Assembly: GCA_934371475.1 (NCBI GenBank)
Contig: CAKRNX010000018.1
Span: 1 to 23,867, forward strand
Origin: an uncultured Lachnospiraceae bacterium
Lineage (GTDB): Bacteria > Bacillota > Clostridia > Lachnospirales > Lachnospiraceae
DNA: 23,867 nt
Reading direction: 5' to 3'
The position numbers were made by a program, and so were the translations under genes. The first letter of the stretch is position 1. Each line of letters starts with the position of its first letter. The notes under the pieces are model-generated. The model was not told where the DNA came from, did not search any database, and saw only the letters and a list, made by a program, of their open reading frames with translations. Below are positions 7,120 to 13,579 of this stretch, in pieces.

Positions 7120-8610
7120 TCAATTTCCCTCCACTGTATAATTTAAAATATTCTGCTCGGAGAATTCCTCCTGCTCCAGCTCGCCGGTAATCATGCCGTC
7201 CCGCATCACAATAATCCGGTCGCTCATGCCCATTACCTCTGTCAGCTCTGAAGAAACCATGATGATCGCAACTCCCTGCTGCGCCATTTTTTCCATCAGC
7301 AGATAAATATCTGCTTTGGCGCCGATATCAATTCCCTTCGTCGGCTCATCAAAAATCATAACTGCCGCATCAGTGGACATCCATCTTGCCAGAATTACCT
7401 TCTGTGCATTTCCGCCGGAAAGACTGACGGTCATAAATGCCGGATCATTGGGTTTCAGGCCAACCTGGCTGCCTTTATCCAGTGCGTTCTTTTTCTTTTT
7501 ATCATCATTAATGACAAAACCTGACATGTATTTTTTCAGACTGGCCAGAGAAATATTGTCCTTATTATCAAAGTTTGGAAGGATTCCTTCCTCTTTCCGG
7601 TTCTCAGAGATCAGCGCAATCCCCATCTCAATTGCCTCATGCGGAGATTTGCAGTGGATTTCTTTCTGATGCAGGCACACTTTGCCTTCCGTGTACGGAT
7701 CTGCGCCAAAGATCGCCCGCATGACCTCTGTCCGTCCGGCTCCCACCAGTCCGAAAAATCCAAGGATCTCACCTGCATACAGATCAAAGCTGATGTTATG
7801 GAACAGATCTGATCCCAGATGCTCCACCGTAAGCACCGGCACATCCCCCTGCTTCTGACACGGCATCGTCCGCTTTGCAAACAGTGAGATATCTCTTCCT
7901 ACCATTGCCTGGATTACCTCATCTCTGGTAGTCTTGGCCATCTCAATCGTCTTAATATATTTTCCATCCCGCAGCACCGTTGCCCGGTCGCACATCTGGA
8001 AAATCTCATTCATCTTGTGACTGATATAAAGTATCGTAATTCCCTTTGATTTTAAATCATTGATGATACCAAACAGCGTTTCCACCTCTTTATCACTCAG
8101 AGAAGCTGTCGGCTCATCAAAGGAAATTACTGTTGCATTCACTTCCAAAGCTTTCGCGATTGATATCATCTGTTTCTGCCCCGTAGAAAGATCGCCCATC
8201 CGGTCTGCCGGTTTAATATTACAGTGAAGCCGCTTTAACAGTTCCTCTGTATCACGGTTCATTTTCTTCTTATCAATAATTCCATATTTTGAGGGTTCTT
8301 TTCCCATAAACAGATTTTCTGCTACCGTCATATCAGGTATGCTTACAATTTCCTGATGTACCTTCGCAATACCAAAATCAATCGCATCGGCAATGCTGTT
8401 AAATTTTGCTGTTTTTCCGGCGATCCTGATTTCTCCCTCTGTAGCAGGGAACACTCCGTGCAGAATATTCAGAAGCGTGCTTTTCCCGGCGCCGTTCTCG
8501 CCGATAATCGCATGTATCTCACCTTTCCGTATGGAAAAGCTGACATCGTCCAGCGCCCGCTGACCGGGGAATGCCTTTCCCACATGCTCAAATTCGATGT
8601 ATTTCTCCAT
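7120..8610 (-). CDS. rbsA: Ribose-type ABC transporter ATP-binding protein RbsA (two fused ATPase domains)
   Basis: This 496-residue cytoplasmic ATPase is the usual length for RbsA/MglA-type proteins. The first domain has Walker A GENGAGKST, signature LSTGQKQ and Walker B VISFDEPTASLS. The second domain has the degenerate Walker A GLVGAGRTE, signature LSGGNAQK and Walker B VMIFDEPTKGID, the typical asymmetry of this family. The N-terminus is MEKYIEFEHVGKAFPGQRALDD. The ATG at 8610 has TGGAGGTG upstream. It lies between the sugar-binding protein and rbsC in one operon. A GC-rich hairpin precedes it and may lower its expression relative to the binding protein. Confidence 0.96.
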   Translation of the reverse strand: MEKYIEFEHVGKAFPGQRALDDVSFSIRKGEIHAIIGENGAGKSTLLNILHGVFPATEGEIRIAGKTAKFNSIADAIDFGIAKVHQEIVSIPDMTVAENLFMGKEPSKYGIIDKKKMNRDTEELLKRLHCNIKPADRMGDLSTGQKQMISIAKALEVNATVISFDEPTASLSDKEVETLFGIINDLKSKGITILYISHKMNEIFQMCDRATVLRDGKYIKTIEMAKTTRDEVIQAMVGRDISLFAKRTMPCQKQGDVPVLTVEHLGSDLFHNISFDLYAGEILGFFGLVGAGRTEVMRAIFGADPYTEGKVCLHQKEIHCKSPHEAIEMGIALISENRKEEGILPNFDNKDNISLASLKKYMSGFVINDDKKKKNALDKGSQVGLKPNDPAFMTVSLSGGNAQKVILARWMSTDAAVMIFDEPTKGIDIGAKADIYLLMEKMAQQGVAIIMVSSELTEVMGMSDRIIVMRDGMITGELEQEEFSEQNILNYTVEGN

Positions 8611-8642
8611 AAATGCACCTCCATGTTTTCAAGAATGCTAAA

Positions 8643-8666
8643 GGGGAGCGGTTACTACCGCCCCCC
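8643..8666 (-). terminator. GC-rich hairpin between binding protein and rbsA (attenuator-like)
   Basis: On the minus strand GGGGGCGGT, a 4-nt loop and ACCGCTCCCC form a strong hairpin followed only by TTTAGC. The weak T-run suggests partial termination or protection of the upstream mRNA 3' end rather than a full stop. This suits a binding protein gene placed before its ATPase and permease. Confidence 0.6.
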
Positions 8667-8681
8667 TCTGCCCTAAATTAC

Positions 8682-9755
8682 TTATTCAAATACCGGAGCA
8701 TATTCATATCCAAAAATTTCTTCGAAGCTTGCTTCTGCATTATCAGCGTCACGTACACTCTGCGGAGCGTAGATAACCTTCGGAAGCTCTTCGCCTGCCA
8801 GTTTGCGAACCTGTACTTCTACAGCAATCTGGGACATGATGTTCGGGAAGAAGTCTACAGTTGCATCCAGCTCGCCGGCTTTGATGGACTCGATTGCTTC
8901 ACTTGTTCCATCTGTACCAACTACTACACACTCGCTGTCAGCTGCGATGACTGCTTCCAGAGCGCCCATTGCCATGGTATCGTTGTTGCAGTAGATGCCG
9001 GCCAGATCCGGATACTGCTGCAGCAGTGTCTCTGCGATGTTGTATGCTTTCTGACGATCCCAGTCACCATTCTGAACAGCTACTACTTCGATATCAGCTT
9101 TGTCAGAATAGAAATCATTGAAGCCCTGGGTACGTGCCTGAGCTGCCGTTGCCTGGGAAAGTCCTGTGATACAAGCAACTTTGCCCTTCTCACCGATCTT
9201 GTTGTAGATCCACTCTGCGCCCTGAACACCCGCCTGATAGTGCCATGCTCCAACTGTCGTGGACGCATACGGGGTGAATGCATCCATAACAGTTGTCAGA
9301 TCAATCCCGGCTTCCATAGCGGATTCCATACCGGGTACCAGATTGGCTTCAGAAATACCTGATACAAGGATTGCATTGTAGTTTTTATTTACCATATCCA
9401 TCAGAAGAGTCAGCTGACCTTCTTCATCTGTCTCTGTCTGTGCGCCTCTTACATCCACAGTCAGATTGTATCCTGCATCCTGGAAATTCTTTTCAGCTAA
9501 CTCTGCTCCTTCGCCTTCCATTCTCCAGAACTCGTTCTCAAATGTCTTGGTTGCAAAACCAATGGTAATATCTCCGTCCAACTTGGGAACTGCACCCAGA
9601 CCTTCGCGGATATCATTGTAGGAAACTGCCTTATCATAGAAATCGTAACCCTGCTCTGCTACATCTGCGCTGGGCAGATCTGCCTCTGATGCAAATGCTG
9701 TCAGGCCCATTGCTACTGTTAATGCCATTGCTGTTGTAATACTTCTAATCTTCAT
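8682..9755 (-). CDS. Sugar ABC transporter substrate-binding protein (ribose-like, periplasmic binding protein type 1)
   Basis: This secreted binding protein has about 357 residues. I chose the ATG at 9755 (MKIRSITTAMALTVAMG), which has GGAGGAAATATC upstream; a start six codons earlier is unsupported. A signal peptide ends near TAFASEA, with no lipobox. The mature part has ITIGFATKTFENEFWRMEG and later YPDLAGIYCNNDTMAMGALE and VVVGTDGTSEAIESI, typical of RbsB/XylF-like proteins. Immediate neighbours are rbsA and rbsC. In context the ligand is probably ribose freed by the two secreted nucleoside hydrolases upstream, but binding of another pentose, or of a nucleoside itself, cannot be excluded. 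Confidence 0.92.
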   Translation of the reverse strand: MKIRSITTAMALTVAMGLTAFASEADLPSADVAEQGYDFYDKAVSYNDIREGLGAVPKLDGDITIGFATKTFENEFWRMEGEGAELAEKNFQDAGYNLTVDVRGAQTETDEEGQLTLLMDMVNKNYNAILVSGISEANLVPGMESAMEAGIDLTTVMDAFTPYASTTVGAWHYQAGVQGAEWIYNKIGEKGKVACITGLSQATAAQARTQGFNDFYSDKADIEVVAVQNGDWDRQKAYNIAETLLQQYPDLAGIYCNNDTMAMGALEAVIAADSECVVVGTDGTSEAIESIKAGELDATVDFFPNIMSQIAVEVQVRKLAGEELPKVIYAPQSVRDADNAEASFEEIFGYEYAPVFE

Positions 9756-9868
9756 GATATTTCCTCCGATCAATTTGAATTTTTGGTACGGCTGCAGTCA
9801 GTCAGCTCCTCCCAGCCTCCCGACATCTGCCGTCTCCCGGAAAAGGGCTGTAATCCGGGCAGGCAGCG

Positions 9869-9913
9869 CTCCCCGCCCACCGCTCATTGCCAGTCTGCAA
9901 CTGTAGCGGGGAG
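9869..9913. other. GC-rich inverted repeat in the operon's internal gap
   Basis: CTCCCCGC (9869-9876) and GCGGGGAG (9906-9913) can pair across a 29-nt loop, and the flanks (CTGCC...GGCAG around 9820-9865) add weaker pairing. There is no T-run on the minus strand. It lies in the 285-nt gap between the unknown secreted protein gene and the binding-protein gene and may be a processing or stability element. I see no gene in this gap. Confidence 0.4.
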
Positions 9914-9937
9914 TCTGTCTTTTCCTGTTTTTAGGGT

Positions 9938-9962
9938 GCGGATTGTATCTCATCCGCTTTTT
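9938..9962 (+). terminator. Terminator-like hairpin facing the plus strand
   Basis: GCGGAT (9938-9943) and ATCCGC (9952-9957) form a hairpin followed by TTTTT on the plus strand. The operon around it is on the minus strand, where the T-run is missing. No plus-strand gene ends here. Confidence 0.45.
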
Positions 9963-10040
9963 ATTACCTTTACTTTGTGCGACTGTATTTCACAATCACA
10001 TCTTTTCGTGGCTGTTTCTTCGTACTGCATTATCTCTGCA

Positions 10041-10574
10041 TTACTCTCTGAAACAGAATTCTCCGTCTGTGAAGTCCAGTTCCGGAAGGATGCCCGGCTT
10101 ATTGTCACCGACATACCGGTCAGCTTTGAGTACTACTACGCTGAACTCGCCCTGCATCAGTCCATCTTCGTTCTTTTCCAGAGTTACCTTGCTGTCCACA
10201 TCATTACCTGTGGATTTTTTTGAGAAGTAGTATCCTACGGAAGCTGTCTCGGAGCTGACTACCTCGATCTGGGTGATGGCATTTTTATCCATCTCTTCGC
10301 CAACTTTCAGATCCTTGTTCAGAACGATGGAAAGTGAGAACTCTTCTGCCTCAAAATTATAGGTCGTTCCGGTCATGCCTTTTGTCATATTTTCATACTC
10401 AAATTCAACTTCTTTATCGTTGATTTTGGCAACGAGCCAGCCTGTTCCCTCTTCGGGATCATAATTTCTGTCAGCAGCCTCTGCTTCAGTTTCCGCCTCA
10501 GTCTCACCTGCAAAAGCACTCATGCTGAATGCCATCGCAGCAGCCGCCAGGAGAATAAATAATCTTTTTTTCAT
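10041..10574 (-). CDS. Small secreted protein of unknown function in the nucleoside operon
   Basis: I do not recognise this 177-residue protein. A clear signal peptide (MKKRLFILLAAAAMAFSMSAFA) is followed by an acidic Glu/Thr/Ala linker (ETEAETEAEA). The remaining region of about 145 residues alternates polar and hydrophobic residues as in beta-sheet, with a TGWLVAKINDKEVEFEYENM stretch and one late cysteine (EFCFRE). There are no transmembrane segments after the signal and no lipobox. The ATG at 10574 has AAGGAGGAA upstream. The gene starts 25 nt after the second nucleoside hydrolase and precedes the sugar-binding protein, all on one strand, so co-expression is very likely. A binding or accessory role for the hydrolases or transporter is only a guess. 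Confidence 0.85.
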   Translation of the reverse strand: MKKRLFILLAAAAMAFSMSAFAGETEAETEAEAADRNYDPEEGTGWLVAKINDKEVEFEYENMTKGMTGTTYNFEAEEFSLSIVLNKDLKVGEEMDKNAITQIEVVSSETASVGYYFSKKSTGNDVDSKVTLEKNEDGLMQGEFSVVVLKADRYVGDNKPGILPELDFTDGEFCFRE

Positions 10575-10599
10575 ACGCTCTGTTCCTCCTTGCCAAAAC

Positions 10600-11739
10600 T
10601 TAGAACTGAGTTCCGTACAGGTCAGTTACAAATGTCCAGAATGCGTCACGGTCGATGTTGAAGATGATCTGAGCGTTCTTTGAGGAGTAAGGGCCCTTGC
10701 CGCTTTCCCATGTTACGGCATTTGCGTAGCTGTAGGAAGTTCTGTTGCAGTCGATTGCAAGATCTCTGTTCTCGGTCTCGGTGATCAGATCCGGGCAAAG
10801 GAAGATACCAGCGGTGATCGCATCCCAGCAGTAATGGGACTGAGTCGGGTTTTCTTCGTAGCTGGGATATACACGATCCATGAACAGCTGAGTGATCGCG
10901 GTGTTGTTCTTTTCTTTCATCATATCAAATACATCTTTCTCAAGCGGAACCTTGGAAGCGATGTCATGCGGAACAACGATCTGATACGGGAAGTTATTGT
11001 TCAGACAGATCTGTACAGACTCGGGATCATAGAACCAGTTGAACTCGCCGCATACATTTGCATTTCCGGGAACGTCGATTGCGCCGCCCATGTAGATGAT
11101 ACCTGCTGTGTTCTCAGCAAAGGTCGGATCCATCATGCAAGCCAGAGCTACGTTTGTGCAGGCACCAACTGCAAAGATTGTCACTTCGCCCGGGTTCTCT
11201 TTTACGGACTTGATCATGAATTCAGCTGCATTCAGATCAGTCTGTGCTTCGCTCTCAGAATATCCCCAGTCTTCTCTCACCAGGTCGCCCAGTTCATGAT
11301 AAGAAGTGGGAGCTACGTACTGTGAAAGCTCACGGTATCCGCCTGTCCACTGGAAACCGCCGGTGAGCGGCTGGTCTTTTTCCAGATCTCTGAAGCCCAT
11401 GATCGGCACGTCTGTTCCGATGTAAACCGGGATGTCAGTTCTGTCAACCGCTTCCAGCTGATTTAAAATTGCGTTTGTTCCGGTTGCGCAGATTTCATTT
11501 CCGCCTACTGAAGTTACGCCCAGGAAATCAATCCAACCCGCTGCATCTGCCTGTGCCAGAATGTACATACAGTAAGCATCGTCTCCAAGATATCCCATAT
11601 CACAGTCCAGGATAACCTTGTTGCTTTCTGCTGTTGTCACAATACTGTAATCCTCCAGTGCTGCGGATGCTGTGGTAGGTGCCAGAGCGCCTCCGATCAT
11701 ACTTGCTGCCAGCGCCATTGATACTACTCGTTTTTTCAT
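10600..11739 (-). CDS. Secreted nucleoside hydrolase-family protein (second of two paralogues)
   Basis: This 379-residue protein of the inosine/uridine-preferring nucleoside hydrolase superfamily would cleave N-glycosidic bonds of ribonucleosides. An N-terminal signal peptide ends near PTTASA. The metal/ribose motif is ILDCDMGYLGDDA (D45, D47, D53, D54), spaced as in the DTDxGxDxDD subgroup but with Leu at the usual third Asp. Other family landmarks are GACTNVALA (192-200), YMGGAIDVPGN (216-225), EFNWFYDPE (232-240) and WDAITA (305-310), whose Asp306 should bind Ca2+. The position before that Asp, often the catalytic His, is Trp305. The ATG at 11739 has AAAGGAGAAAGG upstream. The protein is visibly homologous along its length to the upstream gene and co-directional with it. 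Substrate base preference is unknown. Confidence 0.9.
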   Translation of the reverse strand: MKKRVVSMALAASMIGGALAPTTASAALEDYSIVTTAESNKVILDCDMGYLGDDAYCMYILAQADAAGWIDFLGVTSVGGNEICATGTNAILNQLEAVDRTDIPVYIGTDVPIMGFRDLEKDQPLTGGFQWTGGYRELSQYVAPTSYHELGDLVREDWGYSESEAQTDLNAAEFMIKSVKENPGEVTIFAVGACTNVALACMMDPTFAENTAGIIYMGGAIDVPGNANVCGEFNWFYDPESVQICLNNNFPYQIVVPHDIASKVPLEKDVFDMMKEKNNTAITQLFMDRVYPSYEENPTQSHYCWDAITAGIFLCPDLITETENRDLAIDCNRTSYSYANAVTWESGKGPYSSKNAQIIFNIDRDAFWTFVTDLYGTQF

Positions 11740-11779
11740 TTACCTTTCTCCTTTCATTATATAGTTTTTATTGATATAT

Positions 11780-11812
11780 CCTGTTTTCCGGAACCCCCGT
11801 ACCGGAAAACAG
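11780..11812. terminator. Strong hairpin between the two nucleoside hydrolase genes
   Basis: CCTGTTTTCCGG (11780-11791) and CCGGAAAACAGG (11801-11812) form a perfect 12-bp stem. The following T-run is better on the plus strand (TATATTTTT) than on the minus strand (ATATATCAATAAAAAC). For the minus-strand operon it is therefore more likely a partial terminator or mRNA stabiliser than a full terminator. The remainder of 11740-11913 holds nothing else I recognise. Confidence 0.6.
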
Positions 11813-11913
11813 GTATATTTTTGTGCGACCCCATTGTCTTACTTTTTCATCTGACTCTATAACCATTTCTACCTATTTATATAGGCAGATGCAGTCCGGT
11901 TCACAGATCAGTC

Positions 11914-13077
11914 TCAGTCGATCACTTCTGTCAGAGTGTCTACATAGAAATTCCAGAATGCTTCTCTGTCAATGTCAAACAGAATATTACACTTCTGCAC
12001 GCCGTAAGGCATTCCCTCTTCTGCCTCGACATCACGGTTGCGGGATGTCCACCAGCTCACTGCATGTCCGTAATCCGGTCCATAGCTCGTATCTACTGTC
12101 AGATATCTCTCCTGGACATCTGTTGCAATTTCCGGATGAAGCCATACGGCTGCGGTCAGCGCATCCCATACGAAGCTGGAAGCGTCCGGATTCTTCTCAA
12201 ATCTCTCAGCCTGTCCCTCTACGATCAGCTTGGAGATCTCATTTCCTTCCTTCTCAACGATCCTGTCGTAAATCTCTTTGGTGTAGAATACGTTCTCGGC
12301 AATATCGTTGGGAACAACCAGCTGCTCTTTCCACGGAGCATTCAGACAGATACGGATACCTTCCGGATCATAATACCAGTTGAACTCTGCGGTCGTGTTG
12401 GAGTTGCCGGGGATGTCGATTGCGCCGCCCATGTATACCACGCCAGCCGCGTCATCTACGATCGTAGGATCCTTGCGGACTGCCAGTGCCATGTTGGTAC
12501 CTGCACCGATCACAAAGATGGTTACCTCGCCCGGATATTTATGAACCTGCTCAATGATGAAGTCGATTGCGTGCTCATCCTGAGCTTCCGTCTCAGCATA
12601 TCCGTATTTCGGTTCTGACGGCAGGTTCTTGTAATCTCTCGGTCTCTCGTTCACATCACAGAAATAGCTGGTGCTCCAGTCCCAGTAAGCTCCGCTGTAC
12701 TCCGGCATTCCCCAGATCTGGCTCTCAGCCTCCATGTTGCGGAAGCCCATCAGCGGTACATCTGTTCCCATGTAAACCGGAATATCAGATCTTCCGATCA
12801 GTTCCAGCTGTCTGAGTGCTGCTGTGGTACCGTATGGAACCCAGGTATTGCCGCCTACGGTTGTTACGCCGAGGAAATCACACTCTCCTTTTTTATCTGC
12901 CTGCGCCAGCATGAACATCACGATCGCGTCATCATTCAGATAACTCATATCGGTATCCAGAATTGCCCTTTTCACAGAACCGGTCGTTGCCGCTTCTTCT
13001 GCGAATGAGAACATCGGAGTTCCCAGTGATGCCATCATACCCAGTGCCATAGTTAATGCTACAAGTCTTTTTTTCAT
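11914..13077 (-). CDS. Secreted nucleoside hydrolase-family protein (first gene of the operon)
   Basis: This 387-residue paralogue of the downstream hydrolase belongs to the inosine/uridine-preferring nucleoside hydrolase superfamily. The signal peptide is MKKRLVALTMALGMMASLGTPMFSFA. The metal/ribose motif is ILDTDMSYLNDDA (D41, D43, D49, D50). Other landmarks are GAGTNMALAV (191-200), YMGGAIDIPGN (215-225), EFNWYYDPEG (231-240) and VWDALTAA (303-310) with Trp304 before the metal-site Asp305. Both paralogues share the C-terminal pattern FDIDREAFWNF/FNIDRDAFWTF. The ATG at 13077 has GGGAGGAAAG upstream. A strong promoter lies about 250 nt upstream, next to the divergent LacI-kinase gene. Secretion plus the ribose transporter genes downstream imply extracellular nucleoside cleavage. 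Confidence 0.9.
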   Translation of the reverse strand: MKKRLVALTMALGMMASLGTPMFSFAEEAATTGSVKRAILDTDMSYLNDDAIVMFMLAQADKKGECDFLGVTTVGGNTWVPYGTTAALRQLELIGRSDIPVYMGTDVPLMGFRNMEAESQIWGMPEYSGAYWDWSTSYFCDVNERPRDYKNLPSEPKYGYAETEAQDEHAIDFIIEQVHKYPGEVTIFVIGAGTNMALAVRKDPTIVDDAAGVVYMGGAIDIPGNSNTTAEFNWYYDPEGIRICLNAPWKEQLVVPNDIAENVFYTKEIYDRIVEKEGNEISKLIVEGQAERFEKNPDASSFVWDALTAAVWLHPEIATDVQERYLTVDTSYGPDYGHAVSWWTSRNRDVEAEEGMPYGVQKCNILFDIDREAFWNFYVDTLTEVID

Positions 13078-13243
13078 ACTTCTTTCCTCCCTGTCGTTTG
13101 TTTAGCAGTTTGTAAATTCCTTAACCAATACATACATTTATTTCTGATTTCTCATTTTACGATAACAGCTGGCAGACGATTTTCTCTTTTTCACACCTTC
13201 TTTCTTATTCCATCGAACTATATCGCTGCATATTTTTTATGAT

Positions 13244-13267
13244 CTGCGGTTATGCGAGTCTCCGCAG
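13244..13267 (-). other. Hairpin in the 5' leader of the nucleoside operon
   Basis: CTGCGG and CCGCAG (13262-13267 and 13244-13249) can pair within the roughly 245-nt untranslated leader. No T-run follows, and no known purine or ribose riboswitch motif is recognisable in the leader, so the role is unknown. Confidence 0.4.
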
Positions 13268-13297
13268 TTTATTCTTCTCAGTTGTGCATTTTGTTAT

Positions 13298-13323
13298 TAA
13301 AATGTTTTCGTAAAATGTTTTCG
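13298..13323. promoter_or_regulatory. Tandem 13-bp repeat, candidate operator of the nucleoside operon
   Basis: TAAAATGTTTTCG occurs twice head-to-tail (13298-13310 and 13311-13323). Each unit contains AAAATGTTTT, a near-palindrome resembling LacI-family operators. The repeat begins at the predicted transcription start of the minus-strand operon, a position suited to repression. The likely ligand is the divergent LacI-kinase protein; this is inferred from position only. Confidence 0.6.
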
Positions 13324-13330
13324 TACTGCA

Positions 13331-13359
13331 ATATTAACTTTTTTTTTTTTTTTTGTCAA
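13331..13359 (-). promoter_or_regulatory. Promoter of the nucleoside hydrolase/ribose transporter operon
   Basis: On the minus strand TTGACA (13354-13359) and TAATAT (13331-13336) are 17 bp apart, with an almost pure A-tract spacer. The predicted start is near 13324, directly at the tandem 13-bp repeat. Confidence 0.85.
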
Positions 13360-13469
13360 CCTATTTTTCGTTTTTTTGTAAATTTGGTAGTATTGTACAT
13401 TTTGATATTCGTCAATTTGTTCATTCTGTCTTTTTTCTTCTATACTGTTTTTAAAATTTCACAATTTGG

Positions 13470-13498
13470 TTGCGCAAGCGCTTTTAATCATCTATAAT
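13470..13498 (+). promoter_or_regulatory. Promoter of the LacI-kinase gene with an AAGCGCTT operator in its spacer
   Basis: TTGCGC (13470-13475) and TATAAT (13493-13498) are 17 bp apart. The palindrome AAGCGCTT (13476-13483), a typical core of LacI-family and CcpA (cre) sites, occupies the spacer next to the -35 box. This suggests autorepression or catabolite control. The fit to a full cre consensus is imperfect. Confidence 0.72.
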
Positions 13499-13579
13499 TT
13501 AATCAGTTTCTTTTTCATCGATATTATTCGATCAATTAAAAGTAAATAAGAAAATAATCCGGAAAGGATGTTATTGCCT

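Noticed and set aside
8613..9362. Plus-strand frame of 249 codons opposite the sugar-binding protein
   Set aside because: It is a cysteine-rich antisense shadow of a gene with a clear signal peptide and ribosome site on the other strand.
13298..13323. Tandem repeat considered as a CRISPR-like array
   Set aside because: There are only two contiguous 13-bp units with no spacers and no cas genes; the promoter position explains it better.
13078..13323. Leader of the nucleoside operon considered as a purine or other riboswitch
   Set aside because: It is long (about 245 nt) with one small hairpin, but I see no conserved riboswitch core and no terminator or sequestering structure.
13337..13352. 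Poly-T run considered as a terminator or assembly artefact
   Set aside because: It forms the 17-bp spacer between good -35 and -10 boxes on the minus strand and has no adjacent GC-rich hairpin. Its exact length could still be a sequencing error.
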